This document shows positions 26,220 to 35,792 of a stretch of DNA of 64,000 bases, one piece after another; positions within the stretch are counted from its first letter, which is position 1; every line of letters starts with the position of its first letter. Under the pieces are notes generated by a model. The model did no database searches. It worked only from the letters and a program-made list of their open reading frames with translations, and was not told the origin of the DNA. The DNA is from an uncultured Paracoccaceae bacterium (GTDB taxonomy: Bacteria > Pseudomonadota > Alphaproteobacteria > Rhodobacterales > Rhodobacteraceae), in contig CANLNM010000001.1 in the NCBI GenBank assembly GCA_947492475.1, forward strand, positions 806,001 through 870,000, read 5' to 3'. The position numbers were made by a program, and so were the translations under genes.

Positions 26220-28142
26220 TTATCGCTTCATCTTTAGGCTGCGGATTAGGTCATCCAAGGCAGTGCGTTCCTCTTTGTTCATCTTGGCGCCATTGGCCCC
26301 GGTTTCGAACTCTGCTTTGTCGTCGTCATCGGCATGCCCAGAATTATTCAGCGCCGCGCTGGACTGGGCCAGACGGGCAGTCACATATTCACCAGCAGGG
26401 CCAGAACGCATTTCTTCGATCGCTTCTTCGATCTCTCGTTCATGGCCACGACGGGCGGTTAATTTAGCGAATTCTTCGCCTAGGCACATTTGCGCGACCT
26501 CTTGGTTTCCGGGTCTGCGCACGGCCGGGACGATCGAAACATGGGGCTGTCCAAACAGATTTTCAAGAGGGATTGGACCCAATTGATCAAACAGAGCTTC
26601 GCGAATGTCGTCACGATGCGCATTATCCAGCAACGCATCCCGCAAATCGCGGTGATCCGGTGTGGATGTATCCATAGTTTCGAGCTGCGCCTCAAATTCA
26701 GCCAAGCAATCTGGATTGGCGATCAAGGTCGCCAAAATCACCGCTTCGCGCAGCACGTCCTGATCGCCACCCTGCGCCAAAATAGACGACCTGGCCCCAG
26801 CGGTTGCCGCCGCTTTGGGTTGCCATTTTTTACCAAATTTATTTGGCGTAGATCGGCGGGGATTGAACAATTCCCATCTCAGGCGTTTTATCTCTTCGCC
26901 ATAATGGCTTCGGATTGATGGGTCCTGAATGGTTTTTATCTTTTCTCTCAGCACCTTATCCAGCGCAGCTTTGCGTTCAGGGCTATCCAGCACCTTGCCG
27001 CTGGTTTCGCGCGACCACAATAATCGAACCATGGGCTGGGCCTGATCGATCAGCGTCTGCACCGCAGCGGCCCCGTTTTTGCGCAACACATCATCGGGGT
27101 CTTGGCCTTGGGGCATCATGGCAAATCGCAAGGATTTTCCAGCCTCAAGCAAGGGCAGCGCATTGTCGATCAACCGCATCGCCGCGCGCAGACCGGCCGT
27201 GTCACCATCCAGCGCAATGATCGGTTCATCAGACATCCGCCACATCAGCCGCAACTGGTTTTCAGTGATGGCCGTACCCAACGGGGCGACGGTGCTGTGA
27301 AACCCAAATTCCGACAGCGCGATCACGTCCATATAGCCTTCGGCGACGATCAGTGGCTGGCCTTTGCCGGCAGCTTCGCGGGCGGGGGCGTGATTATAAA
27401 GACTGCGGCCTTTGTCGAACAATTCTGTTTCGGGCGAATTCAGATATTTGGCGTTGTCATTGGGGTCCATGGCCCGCCCACCAAAGGCAATGGCGCGTCC
27501 GCGCGCATCCCGGATCGGGAACATGATCCGCCCACGAAACGTATCATAGGGTTTGCCGCCTTTGGTCGATGGTTTGGCCAATCCAGCGCCAAGGATCAGA
27601 TTTTCATCGATATTTTTACCGCGCAAATGATCCCAAAGACCCTGCCAATTGTCCGGTGCAAAACCAATTTCCCAGCGGTTCCGCGCCTGTTCGTCCAATC
27701 CGCGCCCCGCCAGATAATCCCGCGCATCCCGCGCGGCACCGGTTTTCAATTGCAGCCGGAACCATTGCACGGCCTGTTCCATGACATCCGACAAAAGCGT
27801 CCGGCGATCTGCCTTTTCCTGCGCGCGCGGATCTTTGGCGGGCATGGTCAATCCGGCCTCTCCGGCCAGAATTTCCACCGCTTCCATAAAGCTTACATTT
27901 TCGGTTTCGCGCACAAATGAAATGGCGTCCCCTTTGGCATGACAGCCAAAACAATAGTAAAATCCCTTTTTGTCATCCACATGAAATGACGCGGTTTTTT
28001 CCTGATGAAAGGGACAAGGCGACCACATATCACCCTTGCCCGGTTGGGATTTTTTGTTGTCCCACATGACTTTACGACCCACAACCTGTGACAGGCTAAG
28101 GTGTGTTCGTAGTTCGTCAAGGAATCCGGGGGGCAGGCTCAT
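26220..28142 (-). CDS. dnaG: DNA primase
   Basis: A 640-residue primase. The CHC2 zinc-binding domain has Cys43, His46, Cys64 and Cys67 (CPFH and CFGC). The RNA polymerase/TOPRIM core includes GFAPDNWQGLWDHL, LIVAEGYMDVIAL with the metal-binding Glu, and ALDGDTAGLRAAMR. The C-terminal part (about 470 to 640) is the helicase-interacting region, which is variable. It makes RNA primers for replication. The 152-base gap to rpoD suggests rpoD has its own promoter as well as any read-through. Confidence 0.96.
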   Translation of the reverse strand: MSLPPGFLDELRTHLSLSQVVGRKVMWDNKKSQPGKGDMWSPCPFHQEKTASFHVDDKKGFYYCFGCHAKGDAISFVRETENVSFMEAVEILAGEAGLTMPAKDPRAQEKADRRTLLSDVMEQAVQWFRLQLKTGAARDARDYLAGRGLDEQARNRWEIGFAPDNWQGLWDHLRGKNIDENLILGAGLAKPSTKGGKPYDTFRGRIMFPIRDARGRAIAFGGRAMDPNDNAKYLNSPETELFDKGRSLYNHAPAREAAGKGQPLIVAEGYMDVIALSEFGFHSTVAPLGTAITENQLRLMWRMSDEPIIALDGDTAGLRAAMRLIDNALPLLEAGKSLRFAMMPQGQDPDDVLRKNGAAAVQTLIDQAQPMVRLLWSRETSGKVLDSPERKAALDKVLREKIKTIQDPSIRSHYGEEIKRLRWELFNPRRSTPNKFGKKWQPKAAATAGARSSILAQGGDQDVLREAVILATLIANPDCLAEFEAQLETMDTSTPDHRDLRDALLDNAHRDDIREALFDQLGPIPLENLFGQPHVSIVPAVRRPGNQEVAQMCLGEEFAKLTARRGHEREIEEAIEEMRSGPAGEYVTARLAQSSAALNNSGHADDDDKAEFETGANGAKMNKEERTALDDLIRSLKMKR

Positions 28143-28178
28143 GGGGTGTATTATCTGCGAACCAACCAGAAAGTCCAG

Positions 28179-28718
28179 TTACCCGCGCCCAGCAATTCCT
28201 GTTGCCGCATGTTCCAGCTCTTTGCACAGCGTTGTGGCCATCGACCGCATCACCATGACATCAAATGTATCCACATCGACGCGCGTAACAGACCCGGTCA
28301 TATGGCCAATCAATGTGCGGGCTGTGGTATTTATCGGCATCGCCGATTGGCGCAAATCAACGGGAATTAACCGCGCGAGGACCTGTTCAACCTGTGCCCC
28401 CTGCAATCGGATGACGGCCCATGCCCCGGTCTGATCTGTCATCGCGGCAAGCGGCGTCGGGGGCAATTTCGCCTCAAAAATCAGCGCCTGCCCCGGCCCC
28501 AGCCACATCGCGCGTACTCGCCCGTGATTTGGCGCGGTATTAGGGGTGGGAAACGGCACACCGATCTTTTCCATCAGCCAATTTGAAATCACCGTATCTT
28601 GTCCCCGAAAGGGCGCAAGCGATGTGATGCGTTCTGGGACCACTTCGGACAAAGAGACCTGTCCAATTGTTTTTGCACTCCAATCGGAAAGCGCAGAAAT
28701 TGCTTTAAGTTCAATCAC
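28179..28718 (-). CDS. soxG: Sarcosine oxidase gamma subunit
   Basis: A 179-residue protein with the SoxG layout: VIELKAISAL at the start, FRGQDTVISNWLMEKIG, a central MWLGPGQALIFEA strand pair, and late VLARLIPVDLRQSAMP and ARTLIGHMTGSVTRV. It is a structural subunit of the heterotetrameric sarcosine oxidase. The best start is GTG 28718, which overlaps the soxA stop and has GGAG about 9 bases upstream. The frame continues to ATG 28766 inside soxA but that part does not resemble SoxG. It is the last gene of soxB-soxD-soxA-soxG. Confidence 0.85.
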   Translation of the reverse strand: MIELKAISALSDWSAKTIGQVSLSEVVPERITSLAPFRGQDTVISNWLMEKIGVPFPTPNTAPNHGRVRAMWLGPGQALIFEAKLPPTPLAAMTDQTGAWAVIRLQGAQVEQVLARLIPVDLRQSAMPINTTARTLIGHMTGSVTRVDVDTFDVMVMRSMATTLCKELEHAATGIAGRG

Positions 28719-31641
28719 GTAGGCGATCTCCGCTTGGGTCAAAGAAAACGGGATCACATATTTCAACGGTCACATCAGCACCATGCAAATGATCAACCAT
28801 GCGCAAATGGTCGCCAATGCGCGCGCGCCCATTGCGTAAAAATCCCAATCCCAAATAACTGGATAACGTTGGCGAATATCCAACCGATGTCAGATATCCG
28901 AGATCATTTTCGCGGCGCGCCCGAACGTCGGATTCAAACAAATGCGCCCCGGCATGCAGCATTTGATCCGATGCAATCGGGCGAATGCCGACCATTTGTT
29001 CACGAGATGCCCCCAGCAGACCCGGCCGACGAGAGGCAGAAAAGCCAACACAATCCTTTTTGCGTGACACCATGCGATCCATGCCGATGTCATCCATCGT
29101 GATGCGTCCGTGAATTTCTGCATGGGTCAAAAACCCTTTTTCAATCCGCAACACATTTAACGGTTCCATCCCATAGGGCCCACCGCCAAGCGATTGGGCA
29201 TAGTGCAGCAATGTTGAAAACAACGCCGCCCCATATTGCGCAGGAACCGCGATTTCATAGGCATGTTCCCCCGAAAAAGAGATACGGAACAGCCGCGCAG
29301 ATGTGCCCGCGATCGACACTTCCCCACAACTCATGAACGGAAACTGGTCACGCCCCAAAGGCGTATCCAATATTTTATTCAGCAAATCCCGTGATTTAGG
29401 ACCCGCGACGGCAAATTGCGCCCATTGTTCGGTCACCGAAATCGTGTGAACATCCATGTGTTTGCAATGGGACTGACGCAAGAAATCCAGATGCATCATC
29501 ACCTGCCTCGCAGCGGCAGTGGTGGTGGTCATTACATAGTGATCGGGCGCCAAACACGCCGTGGTTCCGTCATCCATGACATGGCCATCTTCGCGCAGCA
29601 TAATCCCATAGCGCACCCGACCCGGCTTTAGCGTGGAAAACGTATTGGCATAGGCAAAGTCTAAAAACGCAGCAGCGTCAGGACCTTGGACGTCAATTTT
29701 GCCCAGCGACGAGACATCGCAAATCCCGACATGTCCGCGAACCATTTTCACTTCTCTATCACAGCTTTGACGCCAGTGAGTTTCCCCGTGGATTGGATAA
29801 TAGCTGGCCCGGTGCCACAACCCGGCCTCAATTTGTGGCGCGCCGAGCTTTTTCGACATTGCGTGGGATGTGAGCAATCGATGCGGCGCGAACCCTTGGC
29901 CCTGGGCCCCTGCCCCCATTGCGCCAATTGAGACGGGCGTATAGGGCGGGCGAAATGTGGTGGTTCCAGTTTCAGGAATGCCGCGCCCGGTTGCATCCGC
30001 TAAAATTGCCAAGGCCCCAACATTTGAATTTTTGCCCTGATCGGTGGCCATGCCTTGGGTTGTGTAGCGCTTCATATGTTCAACAGACCGCATGTTTTCC
30101 TGTGCTGCCTGACGGACATCTTTGGTGGTGACGTCGTTTTGAAAATCCAGCCATTTCCGCCCCTTACCGACCGTTTCCCACAAAGGGGAAATACGATATG
30201 GATCATCCTGGGCCTCAGGTATTGTGACGTTTTTCACCTTAAAGTTCAGGTCGTTACAGATTGCCTCTGCGGCACTCACCCCGTCCTTTAAACATGCGGC
30301 GGTGGACATTATTCCGTTTGCCGTCCCGCAGGTGATCAGACCCGGAACAGTGTCTGGCCTAGGAACAAACGCCGCCAAATCCGGGTTCCAAACAGGTCGA
30401 TTGTTCAGATGACAGGTCAAATGTACCGAAGGGTTCCACCCCCCCGAAACGGCCAGTCCATCCACCTGTAAATCAGTGACCTTTGCCCCCTGACAGACCC
30501 GGATACCATTGATTTTGTGTCGCCCCTGCGCCGATGAAATCTGGCCACCTGCCAACACTGGGAATGCGTCGGACGCCGCAATGTCAGGCCGTGGATCAAT
30601 CAATGCAACAACGTCAATTCCGGCATCCGATAAATCATGCGCCGTTTGATGCGCATCATCATTGTTGCCAAAAACCGCGATCCTTTGCCCCGGAACCACA
30701 CCCCAGCGATTTAAATACGACCGCATTGCCCCAGCGGTCATAATCCCCGGTCGGTCATTATTTGCAAACGCAATGGGCCGTTCCAATGCGCCCGCGGCCA
30801 AAACAGTGCGTTTTGCTGCGATCCGCCAAAAACACTCTAGCGGTTTATCAGCTTTGCGCGGATGATGATGGCCAACCCTTTCCAGCGCGGCAAACGTCCC
30901 CTGATCGTAAACCCCGGTAATGGTCGTCCGGGGCATCAGCCGCACATTATCCATATGTGACAATTGGTTAACCATGTCCTGCGCCCAGATCGCAGATGGT
31001 TTTCCATCGACCTCTTGGGTCTCAGACAAAAGCCGCCCGCCCATTTGAAAATCTTCGTCAGCCAAAATGACATCGGCCCCCGCACGCGCAGCAGACCAAG
31101 CCGCCATCAACCCCGATGGCCCAGCGCCGATGACCAGAACATCGCAAAATGCATAGGCTTTTTCGTACCTGTCCGTGTTGGCCAAGCCGCTTAATGCGCC
31201 CAATCCTGCCGCCCGACGGATCACTGGTTCATAGAGTTTTTCCCAGAATGATTTGGGCCACATAAAGGTTTTATAATAAAATCCAGCGCCCAAAAAAGAG
31301 GCCGCCAAATTGGTGATCGACATCAGATCAAACCCCAATGACGGCCAACGGTTTTGGCTTGTGGCCTCCAATCCTTCGTATAATTCCTGAGTTGTGGCGC
31401 GCGTGTTTGGGTCGGCCTGTGCGCCGCGGCCAATTGTCATCAAAGCGTTTGGCTCTTCGCTGCCCGCCGTCAACACGCCGCGTGGGCGATGATATTTGAA
31501 CGATCGCCCCAACAAATGCACGTCATTCGCCATCAATGCCGATGCCAGCGTGTCCCCGGTCCGGCCTGTCAACTGCCGTCCGTCAAATTGAAATCGAATG
31601 TCCGATTGATCCGAATAGATGCCTTTTCCCGGAATTCTCAT
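28711..31641 (-). CDS. soxA: Sarcosine oxidase alpha subunit
   Basis: A 976-residue subunit of tetrahydrofolate-dependent sarcosine oxidase. Its order is a 2Fe-2S-like/ubiquitin-type N-terminal segment (IRFQFDGRQLTGRTGDTLAS), an NAD-binding pyridine nucleotide-disulfide oxidoreductase region (VLVIGAGPSGLMAAWSAARA), a middle linker, and a C-terminal aminomethyltransferase (GcvT-like) half from about residue 590. The GcvT half passes the methyl-derived formaldehyde to tetrahydrofolate. The start overlaps the soxD stop (ATGA). It works with SoxB, SoxD and SoxG to turn sarcosine into glycine. Confidence 0.96.
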   Translation of the reverse strand: MRIPGKGIYSDQSDIRFQFDGRQLTGRTGDTLASALMANDVHLLGRSFKYHRPRGVLTAGSEEPNALMTIGRGAQADPNTRATTQELYEGLEATSQNRWPSLGFDLMSITNLAASFLGAGFYYKTFMWPKSFWEKLYEPVIRRAAGLGALSGLANTDRYEKAYAFCDVLVIGAGPSGLMAAWSAARAGADVILADEDFQMGGRLLSETQEVDGKPSAIWAQDMVNQLSHMDNVRLMPRTTITGVYDQGTFAALERVGHHHPRKADKPLECFWRIAAKRTVLAAGALERPIAFANNDRPGIMTAGAMRSYLNRWGVVPGQRIAVFGNNDDAHQTAHDLSDAGIDVVALIDPRPDIAASDAFPVLAGGQISSAQGRHKINGIRVCQGAKVTDLQVDGLAVSGGWNPSVHLTCHLNNRPVWNPDLAAFVPRPDTVPGLITCGTANGIMSTAACLKDGVSAAEAICNDLNFKVKNVTIPEAQDDPYRISPLWETVGKGRKWLDFQNDVTTKDVRQAAQENMRSVEHMKRYTTQGMATDQGKNSNVGALAILADATGRGIPETGTTTFRPPYTPVSIGAMGAGAQGQGFAPHRLLTSHAMSKKLGAPQIEAGLWHRASYYPIHGETHWRQSCDREVKMVRGHVGICDVSSLGKIDVQGPDAAAFLDFAYANTFSTLKPGRVRYGIMLREDGHVMDDGTTACLAPDHYVMTTTTAAARQVMMHLDFLRQSHCKHMDVHTISVTEQWAQFAVAGPKSRDLLNKILDTPLGRDQFPFMSCGEVSIAGTSARLFRISFSGEHAYEIAVPAQYGAALFSTLLHYAQSLGGGPYGMEPLNVLRIEKGFLTHAEIHGRITMDDIGMDRMVSRKKDCVGFSASRRPGLLGASREQMVGIRPIASDQMLHAGAHLFESDVRARRENDLGYLTSVGYSPTLSSYLGLGFLRNGRARIGDHLRMVDHLHGADVTVEICDPVFFDPSGDRLRD

Positions 31642-31898
31642 GATCGGGCATCCGTCGCCGTTTGCGTGGCATTAATTGCATGTGTGACGGTGTTACGATG
31701 CACAACAATCCAGGTGCCGCAAGGGCCGTGATACCACAAATCCTTGTGTGATCCTGCGGGGTTATCCCGATTGTGCAAATAGTCATCCCACATATCCGGC
31801 CCTGCATCCGCAGCGGGTCGATCCAAGGCCAATTCCGCACCTTGATAGGTGAATTCCCGGAGGTCACGTTCGCCACAATAAGGACAGGTTAGCCTCAT
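31638..31898 (-). CDS. soxD: Sarcosine oxidase delta subunit
   Basis: An 86-residue zinc protein. The metal ligands are in MRLTCPYCGERDLREFTYQG (Cys5, Cys8) and DLWYHGPCGTWIVVHRNT (His and Cys). This is the standard SoxD pattern, including the conserved Asn/Asp-rich WDDYLHNRDNPAG segment. Its stop overlaps the soxA start by 4 bases, and it follows soxB by 30 bases. Confidence 0.93.
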   Translation of the reverse strand: MRLTCPYCGERDLREFTYQGAELALDRPAADAGPDMWDDYLHNRDNPAGSHKDLWYHGPCGTWIVVHRNTVTHAINATQTATDARS

Positions 31899-31928
31899 GT
31901 GTGGCCCCCGACTGCAAGTAGGCGATCG

Positions 31929-33182
31929 TCAATGCAAATTGTGTTGTGCACCTGTTGCCTCCTCGTCCATCAAATTGTGCCCTGTTCGAAACCGGTCCAA
32001 TCGGAATTTGGCCGCTGGTGCGTGATGCTCATCTTTGGCAATTAAATGCGCAAAACTGAACCCAGATCCCGGCACTGCTTTGAAACCGCCGTAACACCAA
32101 CCGCAATTCAGATAGAGCCCGCCAATCTCGGTTTTGTCGATTATCGGCGATCCGTCCGGCGACATATCCATGATCCCCCCCCAAGACCGCAAAACTCGTG
32201 CCTTGGCGATGCCGGGCAAAACCGACATGCAGGATTCCATCGTATGTTCGGCCATGGGCAAATTCCCCCGCGCCGCATAAGAGGCGTAAAAATCCAAAAA
32301 GGACCCAAACACCAATCCACCTTTGTCTGATTGACTAATATACAGATGCCCTTCGGCAAAGGTCACAACTTGATCCAAGATCGGTTTTAACCCTTCTGTG
32401 ACAAAGGCTTGTAAGATGTGACTTTCAATCGGGAGCCGCATGCCAGCCATTGCGGCAACCTGACTGGACCTGCCTGCCACGACAATGGCCACTTTTTTGG
32501 CTTTGATCTGACCGTGGCTGGTTTGAACACCGCGCACAGTGCCATTTTCGACATCGATGCCAGTGACTTCGCAATTTTGGATCAAATCAACGCCCCGCCT
32601 ATCCGCCCCGCGCGCATAACCCCAGGCAACCGCGTCATGGCGTGCCGTGCCACCCCGAGGATGCAATAGCCCGCCCATGATCGGAAAACGCGCATTGTCA
32701 TAATCCAACCCCGGCACGCGTTTTCTGACGGCTTCGCGATCCAGTAAAATCGCATCATCCCCTTGATTTACCATCGCATTTCCACGACGCACAAAGGCAT
32801 CCCGCTGCCCATCAGAATGAAAGATATTCAACACGCCACGCTGTGACATCATCGTGTTGAAATTCAGCTCTTGCTCCATGCCTTCCCACAGCTTTAGGGA
32901 ATGCGAATAAAACTCTGAATTACCCGGAAGCCCATAATTGGCCCGCACAATTGTTGTGTTGCGCCCAACATTTCCCCCGCCCAGATATCCTTTTTCTAAG
33001 ACGGCGATGTTGGTCAGATTGTGTTCTTTGGCAAGATAATAGGCAGTTGCCAACCCATGGCCGCCGCCGCCGATCACGATGATATCGTATTCAGATTTGG
33101 GGGTCGGATCGCGCCATAACGGCCGCCACCCTTTGTTTCCGGTTAAGCCCTCTTTCAGTAATTTAAGGCCCGAAAACCGCAT
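31929..33182 (-). CDS. soxB: Sarcosine oxidase beta subunit
   Basis: A 417-residue FAD subunit with the dinucleotide motif DIIVIGGGGHGLATAYYLA. It has the N-terminal SoxB extension FSGLKLLKEGLTGNKGWRPL, and a C-terminal LNCGWCYGGFKAVPGSG block. The His in the GNVGRN region and a later Lys normally hold covalent FMN at the alpha-beta interface. ATG 33182 is preferred; the frame from 33236 adds 18 residues not typical of SoxB. It is the first gene of the operon, with about 150 bases of leader before the gdhA terminator. Confidence 0.95.
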   Translation of the reverse strand: MRFSGLKLLKEGLTGNKGWRPLWRDPTPKSEYDIIVIGGGGHGLATAYYLAKEHNLTNIAVLEKGYLGGGNVGRNTTIVRANYGLPGNSEFYSHSLKLWEGMEQELNFNTMMSQRGVLNIFHSDGQRDAFVRRGNAMVNQGDDAILLDREAVRKRVPGLDYDNARFPIMGGLLHPRGGTARHDAVAWGYARGADRRGVDLIQNCEVTGIDVENGTVRGVQTSHGQIKAKKVAIVVAGRSSQVAAMAGMRLPIESHILQAFVTEGLKPILDQVVTFAEGHLYISQSDKGGLVFGSFLDFYASYAARGNLPMAEHTMESCMSVLPGIAKARVLRSWGGIMDMSPDGSPIIDKTEIGGLYLNCGWCYGGFKAVPGSGFSFAHLIAKDEHHAPAAKFRLDRFRTGHNLMDEEATGAQHNLH

Positions 33183-33334
33183 AAACCTGCCAGTCGTTAA
33201 GTGTGAATAGGTGTGTTTGTTTGATCCTATTCGCATTGGTCAGCCCATTTAAAAGACTTTTGCGACCCGGGTTGGTCTGTTCGCGACCATTTACTGCATT
33301 ATATTTGGTGTGGGATAAGGCGTTGGCCAGCAAC

Positions 33335-33366
33335 CCAAAAGCTGCCGACATTGATGCCGGCAGCTC
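33335..33366 (-). terminator. Intrinsic terminator of the glutamate dehydrogenase gene
   Basis: On the minus strand AGCTGCCG and CGGCAGCT form a perfect 8-bp stem with a 10-base loop. TTTTGGG follows, about 55 bases after the gdhA stop. It separates gdhA from soxBDAG. Confidence 0.75.
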
Positions 33367-33419
33367 TGATAAATTTGAAATGAACAGGTAACGCCCATTT
33401 CTTGAGGAAAAGTGAAGCG

Positions 33420-34847
33420 TTATAGGCCTTTGGCTGTATAGCTCTGCGCGACGCGATCGATTGAAACCAGATAGGCCGCCGTGCGCAAATCTTCGACATC
33501 GCTGCGTTCATGCCAAACATTGCTCATGGACTGATAGGCTGTTCGCATCGTGTCATCCAAACCTGACCGCACCAATTCCAGCTCATCTGCGCCGCGTAGA
33601 TACCGCTCTTTGAAATTGCCGTTCAAAGACCAGCGATCCCCCATGCTTTCATCCAGCCGTTCCAGTTCGCGCACGATCAATTCATGACGCGCCTCTTCCT
33701 GGCGGCGCTGCATCCGACCAAATCGGATATGCGACAGGTTTTTGACCCATTCAAAATAGGAAACGGTCACACCGCCCGCATTTGCATACATATCTGGGAT
33801 GATAACCACCCCTTTTTCGCGCAGAATTTCATCCGCTCCGGCGGTGACTGGGCCGTTGGCTGCTTCAATGATCAAAGGGGCCTTAATGCGTGCCGCATTT
33901 TCAAGGTTAATCACCCCCTCAAGGGCCGCGGGGATCAGAATGTCGCAATCTTGTTCCAGCAACAAGGTGCCGTTTTCCACATAGGTGCCCGTTGGATAGC
34001 CTTTGACGCCGCCATGTTTGACAATCCAATGATGGACGGCTTCGACGTCGATCCCATCGGGGTCAAACACGCCGCCATCGCGTTCAATGATGCCTGTAAC
34101 CAGCGATCCATCTTCTTCTTTTAGGAATTTCGCGGCGTGATAACCCACATTACCCAGCCCCTGGACGATGACTTTTTTACCGTCCAAGCTGCCATCCAAC
34201 CCGGCGGCGCGCACGTCATCAGGATGGCGGAAAAATTCACGTAATGCATATTGGACACCGCGCCCTGTCGCCTCGACGCGGCCCTGAATGCCGCCTGCAT
34301 GGGCCGGTTTGCCGGTCACACAGGCATTGGCGTTGATGTCGGTGGTGTTCATGCGGCGATATTGATCCGCAATCCACGCCATTTCCCGTTCGCCCGTGCC
34401 CATATCAGGTGCAGGAACGTTCTGGGAAGGATGGATCAGGTCACGTTTGCACAATTCATAGGCAAAACGCCGGGTGATTTGTTCCATTTCGTGTTCATCC
34501 CATTCGCGAGGATCAACACATAACCCACCTTTGGATCCCCCAAACGGGGTTTCGACCAAGGCGCATTTGTAGGTCATCAAAGCGGCAAGCGCTTCGACTT
34601 CGTTTTGGTTAACCGAGGTTGCGAAACGAATGCCGCCTTTTACCGGTTCCATATGTTCAGAATGAACCGACCGATAGCCGGTAAACGTCTTCATTTCACC
34701 ACGCAGACGCACCCCAAAGCGCACCGTATAGGTCGCGTTACAGACGCGAATTTTTTCTTCGATACCGGGTGCCAGATCCATCAGGGCCACGGCACGGTTA
34801 AACATAATATCGACGGATTCACGAAAGCTTGGTTCGCGCTGAGACAT
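33420..34847 (-). CDS. gdhA: Glutamate dehydrogenase
   Basis: A 475-residue Glu/Leu/Phe/Val dehydrogenase. The catalytic N-terminal domain has KGGIRFATSVNQNEVEALAA, TYKCALVETPFGGSKGG (catalytic lysine region) and VPAPDMGTGEREMAWIAD. The Rossmann domain starts near GKKVIVQGLGNVGYHAAKFL. It interconverts glutamate and 2-oxoglutarate plus ammonia with NAD(P). The ATG at 34847 follows GGAGCTCT by 5 to 6 bases. Ending with its own terminator, it is monocistronic. It fits downstream of glycine/sarcosine nitrogen release, though that link is only by location. Confidence 0.93.
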   Translation of the reverse strand: MSQREPSFRESVDIMFNRAVALMDLAPGIEEKIRVCNATYTVRFGVRLRGEMKTFTGYRSVHSEHMEPVKGGIRFATSVNQNEVEALAALMTYKCALVETPFGGSKGGLCVDPREWDEHEMEQITRRFAYELCKRDLIHPSQNVPAPDMGTGEREMAWIADQYRRMNTTDINANACVTGKPAHAGGIQGRVEATGRGVQYALREFFRHPDDVRAAGLDGSLDGKKVIVQGLGNVGYHAAKFLKEEDGSLVTGIIERDGGVFDPDGIDVEAVHHWIVKHGGVKGYPTGTYVENGTLLLEQDCDILIPAALEGVINLENAARIKAPLIIEAANGPVTAGADEILREKGVVIIPDMYANAGGVTVSYFEWVKNLSHIRFGRMQRRQEEARHELIVRELERLDESMGDRWSLNGNFKERYLRGADELELVRSGLDDTMRTAYQSMSNVWHERSDVEDLRTAAYLVSIDRVAQSYTAKGL

Positions 34848-35034
34848 GGGTAGAGCTCCGGTTAATGGCAAATCACTGGATGATCCTGACGTGATTCGGT
34901 TAACAACTGCGACAATATTAGGCAGTGATTTGTCCCAAACTGGACTTTTCCACAGGTCAGACGACTTTTACGGAAATAATCGCGATTGATTTCTCGTTGC
35001 GCAACAATGCCCAGGCCCGCTCCGGGATTGTGTC

Positions 35035-35049
35035 TTAATAAATGGTTAA
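35035..35049. promoter_or_regulatory. CtrA-type site TTAA-N7-TTAA before the Tad genes
   Basis: TTAATAAATGGTTAA is an exact TTAA-N7-TTAA match, the binding consensus of CtrA in alphaproteobacteria. It lies 198 bases before the first TadE-like gene in a 399-base gap with no other strong feature except the short leader frame below. CtrA controls motility and Flp/Tad pilus genes in Rhodobacterales. Confidence 0.6.
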
Positions 35050-35172
35050 TTGACCCAATTCGCCCCAAACCTCGCCTCATTCTGGCCCAGAATGAATGCG
35101 ACAAAGGCTGCGGTGTAGTCTGTATTACGCCAGCCGGACCGATCCTGATACGGCAAATATTAGAGGTGAATT

Positions 35173-35250
35173 GTGAAAACCGCAGGCCAAATCGCAGCAA
35201 AGCGCGCTTCAGCGTTTCCTTGCCGCCCATTTATGGGGGGACAATCATGA
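35173..35250 (+). CDS. Possible 25-residue leader peptide coupled to the TadE-like gene
   Basis: A GTG-started frame (MKTAGQIAAKRASAFPCRPF and a short end) has TAGAGG 7 to 8 bases upstream. It stops with TGA at 35248 to 35250, overlapping the ATG of the TadE-like gene as ATGA. It could be a short coupled leader peptide. It could also be chance, since it has no known relative. Confidence 0.25.
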   Translation: MKTAGQIAAKRASAFPCRPFMGGQS

Positions 35251-35789
35251 TGTTTGCCCGCCCGACGTTATCTTGGCTTCGCAAATTCCGTCGCGACGAA
35301 GACGGCAATTCCACCATCGAATTCGTGTTGGTCGTTCCGTTCATCATGACTATTTTCCTTTGTTCCTTTGAAATGGGTCTGATGATGATCCGCAATGTGA
35401 TGCTGGAACGGGGTGTGGATCTGGCGGTGCGATCCGTCCGATTGGGGACCACAAATCAGGTCAACGCCGATCAACTGCGCGATATGGTCTGCAATGGCGC
35501 CGGGATTATCCCGGATTGCCAGAGCGCCGTTAAAATCGAAATGGTTCGGATTGATACAGCAGCATGGGTTGATATTCCGCGTGATGCGGATTGCGTCGAT
35601 CGGAATGATCCCGCCGCCCCGGCGCGCAGCTTTACTACCGGGGGCATGAATGAGCTGATGGTCCTGCGCGTCTGCGCGCTGTTTGATCCCATCTTTCCCA
35701 CAACAGGTCTGGGGTTCCGTATGCCCAAGGAATCCAACGGGGCATATGCCATCGTTACGACCTCTGCATTTGTCATGGAGCCAGGTTAA
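35247..35789 (+). CDS. TadE-like minor pilus assembly protein
   Basis: A 180-residue prepilin-like protein. After a basic stretch (RKFRRDEDGNSTIEFVLVVP) comes one long hydrophobic helix (about 20 to 45). This is the TadE layout, with the conserved glycine and glutamate at the processing site for TadV-type peptidase. Two cysteine-containing segments (VCNGAGIIPDC and DADCVD) follow in the periplasmic domain. TadE proteins are minor pseudopilins of Flp/Tad pili. GGGGGGAC precedes the ATG by 5 to 6 bases; the frame back to 34986 is rejected. It is the first of three coupled genes. Confidence 0.85.
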   Translation: MMFARPTLSWLRKFRRDEDGNSTIEFVLVVPFIMTIFLCSFEMGLMMIRNVMLERGVDLAVRSVRLGTTNQVNADQLRDMVCNGAGIIPDCQSAVKIEMVRIDTAAWVDIPRDADCVDRNDPAAPARSFTTGGMNELMVLRVCALFDPIFPTTGLGFRMPKESNGAYAIVTTSAFVMEPG

Positions 35790-35792
35790 GCC

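Noticed and set aside
34986-35246. N-terminal extension of the TadE-like gene
   Set aside because: The extension is not prepilin-like and the start at 35247 has GGGGGG in front.
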